Virus record (IMG/VR): IMGVR_UViG_3300020162_000222
Coordinates: 1 to 47,930 of that record
Length of the DNA: 47,930 nucleotides
Strand: one strand, 5' to 3'
From: a virus
The translations under genes were made by a program, and so were the position numbers. Every line of letters begins with the position of its first letter. Position 1 is the stretch's first letter. The notes beneath the pieces were generated by a model. It was not told the origin of the DNA. It worked only from the letters and a program-made list of their open reading frames with translations, and did no database searches. Below, piece after piece: positions 6,381-11,989 of this stretch.

Positions 6381-6914
6381 TTATTCTGTGTTGTGATCCT
6401 CAGGTTCCCATACATCATCATCTCCATCATCTTGATAATCATCGTCATCAATCCAATCATCACTGTCCACTGTATGTACATCTCTGAGTGTCACCTTATC
6501 GTTATATAATATTGGAATTGGTGTACCATCTTCATCCTCTTCATCATCAAACACCTCTATTTGTACCATTGAATTGTCCCACTCCAATATATTATTGATG
6601 TCTTTCACTGTTATATCTCGCAAATCATCCACATGATCACCTTCATCCCACCAACCTATTTCCTCTGGATAGGCTGCTATCACCTCTGTATCATCAGGAT
6701 TAATCATTGGATATACAAGATATGGCTTAACAGGATAGCCATTGTATGTGAGATATGTTTCCATATCCCTTGGAACTAATGATAGTTCATGTACACAGAG
6801 ATATTCTGTTTTATCTCCATATACCACTTCTGTTTTGACTCTTACAAACCACATACCCTTCTCTAATTTCTCAGGTATGTAGGATTTAAGTACGAGTTTG
6901 CAATCTATAAACAT
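6381..6914 (-). CDS. Conserved phage protein with acidic C-terminal tail
   Basis: 177 residues. The central part (GYPVKPYLVYP, then EEIGWWDEGDHVDDLRDI and DINNILEWDNSMVQIEV) resembles a conserved protein of Bacteroidota phages of unknown role. The last 30 residues are almost wholly Asp/Glu (DSDDWIDDDDYQDDGDDDVW), a composition seen in DNA mimics and in tails of SSB-like proteins. The acidic tail is seen directly; a role in binding nucleic-acid-binding proteins is inference. Followed on the far side by the 6930-6962 terminator. Confidence 0.78.
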   Translation of the reverse strand: MFIDCKLVLKSYIPEKLEKGMWFVRVKTEVVYGDKTEYLCVHELSLVPRDMETYLTYNGYPVKPYLVYPMINPDDTEVIAAYPEEIGWWDEGDHVDDLRDITVKDINNILEWDNSMVQIEVFDDEEDEDGTPIPILYNDKVTLRDVHTVDSDDWIDDDDYQDDGDDDVWEPEDHNTE

Positions 6915-6929
6915 AATATAATAGTTTAA

Positions 6930-6962
6930 TATGAATAAAAAGAAAGCCTAGTATCCTAGGCT
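6930..6962 (-). terminator. Intrinsic terminator (minus strand)
   Basis: AGCCTAG (6945-6951) pairs with CTAGGCT (6956-6962). On the minus strand the stem is followed by TTCTTTTTATTC. The stop codon of the 46-residue gene lies inside the stem, so termination comes right at the end of that gene. Confidence 0.7.
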
Positions 6963-7088
6963 CTCTAATTGCTTCTCATCAGCCCTAATGAAGACTGAAT
7001 TTCCTTTAATAAGCTCAATGGCATATTTAAATTTGGCCATTTGCTTGAATAAATAGAATTCTCTTGGTGTTAATTGAATTAGTTTCAT
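6948..7088 (-). CDS. Conserved phage small protein (46 aa)
   Basis: ATG at 7088 gives 46 residues: MKLIQLTPREFYLFKQMAKF, then YAIELIKGNSVFIRADEKQLESLGY. The plan (strand, helix LTP.E...., strand with VxIRAxxxxLxxLGY end) resembles tiny proteins in many Bacteroidota phages, of unknown role. The TAG stop lies in the terminator hairpin. The leader is AACCACACACACATG, of the recurrent type in this arm. Confidence 0.72.
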   Translation of the reverse strand: MKLIQLTPREFYLFKQMAKFKYAIELIKGNSVFIRADEKQLESLGY

Positions 7089-7099
7089 GTGTGTGTGGT

Positions 7100-7414
7100 T
7101 TAACGTCTGTAATATAATGATTTAACTGATTGTTGTTTGTAGAAGAAGTTTGGATCATTTGTAGGGCACGAGTGCTTACTAGAAGCACATGAGCCCAATG
7201 ATAACATTACAGCTACAAATATAAATGTTTTCATACTCTTCCAAAAATCTATTTCTTGTCTATACTCCTTAATAATAAGGAACAATAGACATATAATAGC
7301 TGTAAGAATAAGTATAACAGCTAACAGCACATGTGATATTGATGGTGCTGTAAGTAATAGATAACCACCTGATGTTGAGGTGATTACAGAGAATAATGCA
7401 AATAAAATTTTCAT
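7100..7414 (-). CDS. Membrane protein fused in frame to a small lipoprotein
   Basis: 104 residues. Residues 1-60 form a two-helix membrane protein (VITSTSGGYLLLTAP and HVLLAVILILTAIICLLFLI). From Met61 (codon at 7234) the sequence looks like a complete small lipoprotein: a signal peptide MKTFIFVAVMLSLGSC with lipobox LGSC, then SSKHSCPTNDPNFFYKQQSV. A purine-rich GGAAGAG stretch precedes codon 61, so an internal start giving the lipoprotein alone is likely. Either two products share the frame or an ancestral stop between two genes was lost. Superinfection exclusion or envelope modification is possible; not shown. Confidence 0.7.
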   Translation of the reverse strand: MKILFALFSVITSTSGGYLLLTAPSISHVLLAVILILTAIICLLFLIIKEYRQEIDFWKSMKTFIFVAVMLSLGSCASSKHSCPTNDPNFFYKQQSVKSLYYRR

Positions 7415-7450
7415 GTGATTGTGTTTAAGTGGTTGATAATGTGTGTGTTA

Positions 7451-7507
7451 TGAAAAAACATATTCTTTACCTTTTGTCCGTAGAAGGCTAATCCAAAAGA
7501 ATATGTT
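7451..7507 (-). terminator. Long-stem intrinsic terminator (minus strand)
   Basis: AACATATTCTTT (7457-7468) is the perfect 12-bp complement of AAAGAATATGTT (7496-7507). A second small stem CCTT/AAGG lies within the loop. On the minus strand the stem runs directly into TTTTTTC (7452-7458 on the plus strand as A's). It lies between the 7513-8025 gene and the 7100-7414 gene. Confidence 0.65.
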
Positions 7508-7512
7508 ATGTG

Positions 7513-8025
7513 TTATATTACAACTGTATCTGATGTGTTGATCTTTTTGAATAGATTGTGAAGATTACCTTTATTGTAAATATTCTTTACAAAAATGTAT
7601 TTGTACTCATCAGTGTTTAATTCAGCAACAGCTGAAAATGCATCTTCCCAGTCATAACGACCATATCTTAATGCAACACAGTTCAAATCAGTGTAATCTG
7701 TAATCTGTCCATCCTCATTAGCAGGAAATACCATTGTTTCTTCCATCATCTCGCTGGTAGAAGCAATAACATAATCTGTATTGATTTCAATCTCATCATA
7801 TTCTTCATCATCAGGATAATCTGTATCCATATGAGAAGATAAGAATGAAGCATTATAGTCTTTCCATTCCCAACAATCATTCTCCATATATGGAGTTTTA
7901 ATTGTATTAGAATAAAGACTAACAACAATGATGTCTTCACCATTGGTTAATTGTTCATTGAGATTAGGCCAATCTCCATGATGTACTGTTGTTTGGTTGG
8001 TTGTTCTGTTAATAATGTAATACAT
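7513..8025 (-). CDS. Hypothetical acidic early protein
   Basis: 170 residues. The N-terminus MYYIINRTTNQTTVHHGDWP looks like a strand-rich start. The middle is very acidic (DTDYPDDEEYDEIEINTDYV), and the C-terminal part is FVKNIYNKGNLHNLFKKIN. No family recognised. The leader AAAACCACACATATG matches that of 4423-4632. The 5' untranslated region, if the transcript starts upstream, would contain the structured element at 8073-8164. Confidence 0.75.
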   Translation of the reverse strand: MYYIINRTTNQTTVHHGDWPNLNEQLTNGEDIIVVSLYSNTIKTPYMENDCWEWKDYNASFLSSHMDTDYPDDEEYDEIEINTDYVIASTSEMMEETMVFPANEDGQITDYTDLNCVALRYGRYDWEDAFSAVAELNTDEYKYIFVKNIYNKGNLHNLFKKINTSDTVVI

Positions 8026-8072
8026 ATGTGTGGTTTTTAATATGTGTGTGTTAATAAATATCCCTCTGTACT

Positions 8073-8164
8073 CAGATGTAATATATTCTACGGTTGTTTC
8101 AACCTGGTCAAAATGACGTTAGTTTTAATACGTATATTACATCTGTCAGCCCTTGGGAAGCTGA
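8073..8164. other. Cloverleaf-like structured element
   Basis: A perfect 13-bp stem (CAGATGTAATATA 8073-8085 with TATATTACATCTG 8133-8145) encloses three smaller hairpins: GGTTG-TTT-CAACC (8092-8104), GTCA-AAA-TGAC (8107-8117) and an imperfect ACGTTA/TAA..CGT hairpin (8116-8133). A further hairpin, TCAGC/GCTGA (8146-8150, 8160-8164), follows. It lies in a 189-base gap between minus-strand genes and is not a tRNA: the outer stem is too long and there is no T-arm. It could act as RNA (leader of the 7513-8025 gene) or as a DNA cruciform. Confidence 0.6.
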
Positions 8165-8174
8165 AATGGTACAT

Positions 8175-8207
8175 TAAAAGAAATGAAAAGGCTGCATTAC
8201 ACAGCCT
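8175..8207 (-). terminator. Intrinsic terminator (minus strand)
   Basis: AGGCTG (8189-8194) pairs with CAGCCT (8202-8207). On the minus strand the stem is followed by TTTTCATTTCTTTT. It lies eight bases beyond the stop of the 41-residue gene at 8215-8340. Confidence 0.65.
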
Positions 8208-8214
8208 AATCATA

Positions 8215-8340
8215 TTAAGGAAGAGTGAACCATAAGTTATTACTCTCCATAGAAGGTAAACTATTAATGTATGTAGCATATGCTTCATCATTAATTCCAG
8301 GTAGGTGTATCATACCTATTGTTTTAATCTCTGTAATCAT
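8215..8340 (-). CDS. Hypothetical small protein (41 aa)
   Basis: ATG at 8340 gives 41 residues (MITEIKTIGMIHLPGINDEA, then YATYINSLPSMESNNLWFTLP). The start is preceded by AACAAATAACATG, the same initiation context as three other genes in this arm, and a terminator follows the stop closely. The gene was too short for simple ORF cut-offs; its defined signals support it. Function unknown. Confidence 0.6.
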   Translation of the reverse strand: MITEIKTIGMIHLPGINDEAYATYINSLPSMESNNLWFTLP

Positions 8341-8527
8341 GTTATTTGTTATTTAATGCTATATGTATTGTATTACGTTTTACATGTAGCGGTTTGTAAA
8401 AATGGTCTATTTATCTGTGTATGGTCATACGTCTGTCTATTCATTCACCAATAATATATTGTAAATCAATGAGTTATGAAGGATTTATATCCCCAACCCC
8501 TGACCCCTACACCCACATTTATATATG
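8341..8527. other. Non-coding gap with a G-quadruplex motif (8491-8514, minus strand)
   Basis: No gene seen on either strand. At 8491-8514 the plus strand has four C-runs (CCCC, CCCC, CCCC, CCC) separated by AA, TGA and TACA. The minus strand therefore has four runs of three or more G with loops of 4, 3 and 2 bases, a canonical intramolecular G-quadruplex motif. This is conspicuous in such AT-rich DNA. A 7-bp inverted repeat, TTTTACA/TGTAAAA, lies at 8378-8401. No promoter of the plus-strand type is present. Confidence 0.6.
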
Positions 8528-8562
8528 AATAAGAAAGAGAGCCCAATTAAGGACTCTCTTTC
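8525..8562 (-). terminator. Strong intrinsic terminator (minus strand)
   Basis: GAAAGAGAG (8533-8541) pairs perfectly with CTCTCTTTC (8554-8562), extended inward by about three more pairs including a G-U. On the minus strand the stem is followed by TTATTC. It lies seven bases beyond the stop of the 8570-8968 gene. Confidence 0.7.
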
Positions 8563-8569
8563 ATTATCA

Positions 8570-8968
8570 TTATGCAGTGACTGCATCCAAAACATCATCA
8601 TTAACTGTAACAGCTTCTTCATCTTTGAAGATTTTGCGTAATACAGACTCTGTTTCAGCCATTTGGATTTCTTGGTCAATGTTAGTACAGCTTAACATTT
8701 GTAATGTATTAGCCTTTGTTATCTTACCGTCAACCTCAACATCACGAGAACCTTCTTCAAATCTAACACTGTACAACTTACCACTATCTTTCCATTGAGC
8801 AAAGTCCATGTCATTATTAACAGTGAACGCAATGCCATTGTACTGGTAAGTATTAAAAGTCTTACCGTGGAACTTGTGGTCTTTGTCTACGTTGTAAGAA
8901 TTGTTTGCAGAAATTTTAACAACGTTAAAAACTTCTCTGCCTTTGATTTCGAGTATGTTCGTACCCAT
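8570..8968 (-). CDS. First gene of the minus-strand arm, hypothetical
   Basis: 132 residues. The N-terminal two thirds alternate strand-like segments (EIKGREVFNVVKISANNSY, FNTYQYNGIAFTV, LYSVRFEEG), and the C-terminus is an acidic helix ending DEEAVTVNDDVLDAVTA. A compact beta domain plus acidic tail is the plan of single-stranded DNA-binding proteins, and its place next to the candidate origin would suit that, but no SSB motif is recognised. It is a single-gene unit, closed by a strong terminator, and may be highly expressed. Confidence 0.75.
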   Translation of the reverse strand: MGTNILEIKGREVFNVVKISANNSYNVDKDHKFHGKTFNTYQYNGIAFTVNNDMDFAQWKDSGKLYSVRFEEGSRDVEVDGKITKANTLQMLSCTNIDQEIQMAETESVLRKIFKDEEAVTVNDDVLDAVTA

Positions 8969-9124
8969 AGTGTTTGTTGCAGTGTTTAATGTGTCGCACG
9001 CACTTAATTGATTATGAATTGCAATGACTGGGGGAGTACCCCAACCACTGCAAGATGTGGAGGGGTTTCAGATAGAAGTACCCTCTTCCCCCATACATAT
9101 AGTGTAGTACCCATTTTAGAAAAA
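8969..9124. promoter_or_regulatory. Divergent control region with AGTACCC repeats
   Basis: No gene seen. AGTACCC occurs three times in the same orientation (9035-9041, 9077-9083, 9106-9112). The first lies in a hairpin-like GGGG-AGTA-CCCC, and ACCCC/GGGGT adds a further pairing. G- and C-runs are dense here and rare elsewhere. The promoter(s) of the minus-strand arm should lie in this stretch, yet no TAnnTTTG box reads leftward, so the repeats may be the early promoter or operator. Confidence 0.5.
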
Positions 9125-9157
9125 TTTTTTAGTATCAAAGAAATGACGTATATTTGT
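9125..9157 (+). promoter_or_regulatory. Bacteroidota-type promoter
   Basis: A perfect -7 box TATATTTGT (9149-9157, TAnnTTTGY) lies 20 bases after a T-run (9125-9130) that stands in for the TTTG element. It would start transcription about 15 bases before the ATG at 9178. Confidence 0.55.
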
Positions 9158-9177
9158 ATTAAATAAAAATGTAATAT

Positions 9178-9396
9178 ATGTATGGAATGATGTTACAGCT
9201 CAATCCAACAATTCCTGTTTGGTGTAAGGGGCATGGAGAAGGGGAAGCTCTCATTGTTATGGACTATGGGCTAAACGTAAATACCGTCTGGCTGGTTAGA
9301 CTCCCTGGAGGCATCATCAAACATTTCTACTCTGATGATATTAGGGTGTATGACAATCCCATGAATGGTAAGGGGGATGATGTGGAGTTTATTTGA
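9178..9396 (+). CDS. Conserved phage hypothetical protein
   Basis: 72 residues (or 68-69 from ATGs at 9187 or 9190). The segment GEGEALIVMDYGLNVNTVWL, then VRLPGGIIKHFYSDDIRVYDN resembles a family of small Bacteroidota phage proteins with the pattern G.G.A...DYG....WVV....G....F...DIR, probably a small beta-barrel; role unknown. It is a single gene between its own promoter and the origin-like region. Confidence 0.75.
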   Translation: MYGMMLQLNPTIPVWCKGHGEGEALIVMDYGLNVNTVWLVRLPGGIIKHFYSDDIRVYDNPMNGKGDDVEFI

Positions 9397-9581
9397 CCCC
9401 CTGGTTTGTCACACTTTTTCAAATATTTGTGACACTCTCGTAACATATTTATAGTGGTATTTGTTACGAGACTTCCAGGTTTGGCTGTGTTTCACTTCCT
9501 AGATTGTCCAGTTTTATCGATCAATAACTGGACGTTTATCGATCATTTGGCAAGTTATAACAAGTCTATATTCTGCCAAAA

Positions 9582-9632
9582 GTCAAGGTATAGCTTTACC
9601 CCACTTTACGTTTTGTCAAGCTATTGCTTTAC
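9582..9632 (+). repeat. Iteron-like direct repeat pair
   Basis: GTCAAGGTATAGCTTTAC at 9582-9599 and GTCAAGCTATTGCTTTAC at 9615-9632 match at 16 of 18 positions, spaced 33 bases start to start. Confidence 0.75.
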
Positions 9633-9691
9633 ATAATGTGTCTTATAAGGGATGCTCTTGCATATAATATGTTCCTTTTATGACACATTAT
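9633..9691. repeat. Long imperfect palindrome
   Basis: ATAATGTGTC (9633-9642) and GACACATTAT (9682-9691) pair perfectly. The next eight bases inward pair at six positions, so up to 16 of 18 pairs form around a 23-base AT-rich centre. Confidence 0.7.
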
Positions 9692-9764
9692 ATGTTTTAT
9701 AATATAGTGCTGTGCCAGGATTATAATATCCTGTCACAGAAGTTATCCACAATTTGAAAATAAA

Positions 9765-9798
9765 TTTGTTAATATGAATTACACTGTCTTACCTTTGG
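9765..9798 (+). promoter_or_regulatory. Bacteroidota-type promoter
   Basis: TTTG (9765-9768), 21 bases, then TACCTTTGG (9790-9798), close to TAnnTTTGY. The predicted start is near 9803, about 24 bases before the ATG at 9827. A DnaA-box match lies directly upstream (9743-9751). Confidence 0.65.
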
Positions 9799-9826
9799 GG
9801 TGGAGGGTGGGTTAAAAACTAATAAC

Positions 9827-10069
9827 ATGATATATATAATACTGACACTACTGATTGTCACATCCCTAGTACACGGTTTCTCCAAGTATAACTCGATAGA
9901 TTTTGCATTGGAGATTAACCTATTCAAGAGTCCTTACTTCCTTATAGGTTTGTCCTATACAGAGTTCAACTTAGATGATAAGAGTGTGGAGAGAGAATTA
10001 CGTCTAGGTTTCTTTTTCATTAATATATGTATTGTGTTTTGGATTGATAATCAAGAAAATGATGCATAA
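9827..10069 (+). CDS. Small membrane protein
   Basis: 80 residues from the ATG at 9827. The in-frame GTG at 9800 is rejected because it lies at the predicted transcription start. The N-terminus MIYIILTLLIVTSLVHGF is a signal anchor or transmembrane helix. The centre has amphipathic strands (FALEINLFKSPYFLIGLSY, ELRLGFFFINICIVFWI), and the tail is hydrophilic. No family recognised. It is a single-gene unit between two promoters. Confidence 0.62.
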   Translation: MIYIILTLLIVTSLVHGFSKYNSIDFALEINLFKSPYFLIGLSYTEFNLDDKSVERELRLGFFFINICIVFWIDNQENDA

Positions 10070-10105
10070 TATAGCATTAGGTGTTATAAATAACTATTTA
10101 AGTTA

Positions 10106-10137
10106 TTTGTAGATCATTGAAATTCAACTACCTTTGC
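10106..10137 (+). promoter_or_regulatory. Bacteroidota-type promoter of the packaging operon
   Basis: TTTG (10106-10109), 19 bases, then a perfect TACCTTTGC (10129-10137). It lies 11 bases before the ATG at 10149, so the 5' leader would be only about seven bases. The best consensus match in the window. Confidence 0.75.
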
Positions 10138-10148
10138 GTTAATTATAT

Positions 10149-10511
10149 ATGGAACAACCAACAAACAAGAAGATAACAGTTCAGAAGCTTAAAAAGCCTG
10201 TAGAGGATCAGTTTGCTACAGCTGAGAAGTATTATGCTTTGTTGTCTGCATTGAATGGGTTGAAGCTTACACAGAGAGAAATACAGCTCGTGGCATTTAC
10301 AGCCATAAGGGGTAACATCAGCTACGCTAATATAAGGACAGAGTTCTGTGAGAAATATGACAGTACAGCTCCTACAATAAATAACATCATCAGTAAGCTC
10401 AAGAAGCTAGGGGTGTTTGTAAAGGATGGGACAAAGGTGAAGGTGAACCCAATGATTATTCTAAACTTCGAGAACGATATAGTCTTACAGATAACCCTTA
10501 GCCATGGATAA
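10149..10511 (+). CDS. Putative winged helix-turn-helix regulator
   Basis: 120 residues. After a basic N-terminus (KKITVQKLKKP), the segment LNGLKLTQREIQLVAFTAIR, then ISYANIRTEFCEKYDSTAPT and INNIISKLKKLGVFVKDGTK reads as helix, helix-turn-helix and wing, typical of winged-helix DNA-binding proteins. It is first in the operon that leads to the terminase and is a plausible late-gene regulator. Its 3' end overlaps the IHF-like gene by eight bases. The DNA target is unknown. Confidence 0.72.
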   Translation: MEQPTNKKITVQKLKKPVEDQFATAEKYYALLSALNGLKLTQREIQLVAFTAIRGNISYANIRTEFCEKYDSTAPTINNIISKLKKLGVFVKDGTKVKVNPMIILNFENDIVLQITLSHG

Positions 10512-10860
10512 GCCAATAAGCATGTCCGTTAAGGACTATCTAGTTAGGACATTAGCTGTAAAGATTCTTACAAGTGAGAAGACCATTGAAGCTGTCATCA
10601 ACCATCAGTTCCAATCCGCTAACGAAGCCCTTGAGGGTAACAATAGTGTAGAAATCAGTGGATTTGGTAAGCTCATGTTCAATACAAAGAAAGCCACAAA
10701 GAAGCTAGAAGCCCTAGATGCCAAGGTGAAAGCCATGGAGAAGATTTTAGCAGACGATAGCATTTCAGATCAAAGACGAAATGCAGCCACGGTCACCCTC
10801 GCCAACACGCATATTACAATTAGCCAAATAAAAACCAAACTAAGCTATGAATCTAAGTAA
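10504..10860 (+). CDS. HU/IHF-like DNA-bending protein
   Basis: 118 residues. A helical N-terminus (SVKDYLVRTLAVKILTSEKT) is followed by NSVEISGFGKLMFNTKKATK, which matches the conserved strand region of HU/IHF proteins (V.I.GFG.F). The usual long DNA-binding arm is replaced by a Lys-rich helical C-terminus, so it is a divergent member. crAss-like phages are known to carry IHF-like genes near the structural block. Likely roles are DNA bending in packaging, replication or transcription. Confidence 0.75.
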   Translation: MDKPISMSVKDYLVRTLAVKILTSEKTIEAVINHQFQSANEALEGNNSVEISGFGKLMFNTKKATKKLEALDAKVKAMEKILADDSISDQRRNAATVTLANTHITISQIKTKLSYESK

Positions 10861-11137
10861 TGTGTATGAAGGATGGAGAAACAAGTTGTTCCCTCCAGCT
10901 GAGATGAAAGACCTCATCAAGAGAGTTAGTGAGGAACGAATGGCAATATGTAATGCCTGTGAGAATATATCTACAAAGCATAGGTCCATTAGACCAGATG
11001 TACATTGTATAGATTGTGGATGTACGCTTTCAGCCAAAACAAAATGTCTTTCTTGTTCTTGTCCCATTGATAAGTGGAAGGGAATAATGACAGATGATCA
11101 ATATGATGAAATAAAAGAGACAATCGATGGAGAATAA
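10847..11137 (+). CDS. Zinc-cluster protein
   Basis: 96 residues, with CNACENIS (33 onwards), then RPDVHCIDCGCTLSAKTKCL, SCSCPIDKW: nine or so cysteines arranged as CxxC and CxC pairs, so one or two zinc ions are probably bound. The pattern C..C...RPDxHC..CGC.L..KT.C resembles a small protein frequent near the terminase genes of Bacteroidota phages. Overlaps both neighbours by about 10 bases. Role unknown. Confidence 0.82.
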   Translation: MNLSNVYEGWRNKLFPPAEMKDLIKRVSEERMAICNACENISTKHRSIRPDVHCIDCGCTLSAKTKCLSCSCPIDKWKGIMTDDQYDEIKETIDGE

Positions 11138-11375
11138 TCATGATGTCATATTAAGAAAGATTCCTCTAGGAATTCTATTAGACCACCTTACAGAAATATA
11201 CAACTCTGGGGTGGATTACATTGACATCCTTGGTGTTAATGGTGAAGAGCAAGACAGAATAGGTATTGCCTTCAACTCATCATACATGTCTCCTGAGGAA
11301 GATACAAATCTAGACCAGGATGAGTCACAAATAAACATAAAACTGTCCGATGAGGACCTAAACCAACTAATATAA
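11127..11375 (+). CDS. Hypothetical small acidic protein
   Basis: 82 residues; starts MENNHDVILRKIPLGILLDH, has VDYIDILGVNGEEQDRIGIAF in the middle and an acidic end. Coupled to the zinc-cluster gene by overlap. The pattern IPL..L...L..IY..G.DYID(I)(L)G resembles conserved Bacteroidota phage proteins; no function known. Confidence 0.8.
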   Translation: MENNHDVILRKIPLGILLDHLTEIYNSGVDYIDILGVNGEEQDRIGIAFNSSYMSPEEDTNLDQDESQINIKLSDEDLNQLI

Positions 11376-11379
11376 CACA

Positions 11380-11670
11380 GTGAGTAAAAAGAATTATTAC
11401 AATAGTGTAATTCATACGCTTCAAGAACTACATAAGGAATTCCCAGAGTATAATATGGGAAGGCACATAGCCACAGCTCTTGATGAATATGGAGATATAT
11501 GGGGAATGACAGACAAAGAGCTAGCATTTGCCATGGATAAATATAAAACCAAACTAGAGATGGATATTCCCCACGCAGATGAGTCAGAAATTGACAAAAT
11601 CATCAAAGAGGGAATGGATCTTGACAACATTCTAAAAGAAGAAGACGAAGATTATGGCGACAACTATTAA
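11380..11670 (+). CDS. Conserved phage hypothetical protein (GTG start)
   Basis: 96 residues from a GTG start at 11380, four bases after the previous stop. The segment HTLQELHKEFPEYNMGRHIA, then TALDEYGDIWGMTDKELAFA and IIKEGMDLDNILKEEDED is highly characteristic of a conserved protein in crAss-like and other Bacteroidota phages lying shortly upstream of the terminase. All-helical with an acidic tail. Role unknown, perhaps in packaging given the position. Confidence 0.85.
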   Translation: MSKKNYYNSVIHTLQELHKEFPEYNMGRHIATALDEYGDIWGMTDKELAFAMDKYKTKLEMDIPHADESEIDKIIKEGMDLDNILKEEDEDYGDNY

Positions 11671-11989
11671 AAAAACTACATTTATAAATACAGAGCTTGA
11701 ATGGGCTGAGTCACAACTTGTTTCATGGAAACAATATGTAGATGCAAACCCACTACATGAACTGAAAGACAGGATTGAGTGGAAACCTACAGCTAAAGGA
11801 GGCATGTTACCTATGGTGATTGCATCTATTGAAGCACAAGGTAAGTTTGTACAAGAGACAATGAAAAACTATCTAGCCCTTATTGAGGTGGTAGACAAGT
11901 TAAGAAGTGTAGAAGAGGCTAAGGTGGAAGTGAGGGGTAAAGGAGAACTATCTGGTGCTGCAGAAGAGTTTCTTAAGAATAGAAAATAA
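11654..11989 (+). CDS. Candidate small terminase subunit
   Basis: 111 residues directly upstream of the large terminase, whose ATG overlaps its last base. Helical throughout: ELEWAESQLVSWKQYVDANP, DRIEWKPTAKGGMLPMVIAS, then EAQGKFVQETMKNYLALIEV. Size and position suit a small terminase, the DNA-recognition partner of TerL, but no DNA-binding motif is recognised, so this is inference from context. Confidence 0.7.
   Translation: MATTIKKTTFINTELEWAESQLVSWKQYVDANPLHELKDRIEWKPTAKGGMLPMVIASIEAQGKFVQETMKNYLALIEVVDKLRSVEEAKVEVRGKGELSGAAEEFLKNRK

Larger units (their letters stand above)
9397..9764. other. Candidate replication origin: dense palindromes and direct repeats
   Basis: A 430-base stretch without a convincing gene (9397-9826); the repeats fill its first part. 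In order: TGTCACA (9407) / TGTGACA (9428); TCTCGTAAC (9436) / GTTACGAGA (9463); GTCCAGTT (9506) / AACTGGAC (9526); TTTATCGATCA twice (9513, 9535; 22 apart); TTTGGCA (9546) / TGCCAAA (9574); an 18-base direct repeat with two mismatches (9582 and 9615; 33 apart); ATAATGTGTC (9633) / GACACATTAT (9682); an 11-bp hairpin with one mismatch (9710-9739); and TTATCCACA, a DnaA-box consensus, at 9743-9751. It sits near the turning point between the two coding strands. Repeat spacings of two and three helical turns suit protein binding on one face of the DNA. A compound regulatory region is the alternative. Confidence 0.55.

Noticed and set aside
7213-7244. Leftward promoter TTTG-N18-TATATTTG
   Set aside because: It lies inside the 7100-7414 gene, the spacing is short and no start codon follows nearby.
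8073-8145. tRNA gene
   Set aside because: Three arms and a closing stem suggest a cloverleaf, but the stem is 13 bp, there is no TTCGA-like T-arm and no CCA-type end. No other tRNA was seen.
8044-8291. 63- and 67-residue ORFs on opposite strands
   Set aside because: Both overlap the cloverleaf-like element, the terminator and the supported 41-residue gene; their proteins look like non-coding translation.
8373-8444. 23-codon minus-strand ORF in the gap before the 41-residue gene
   Set aside because: No leader motif, no close neighbour junction, and length is within chance expectation.
9454-9636. 60-residue plus-strand ORF in the origin-like region
   Set aside because: It runs through several palindromes and direct repeats, lacks a promoter or leader of the local type and its protein has no recognisable pattern.
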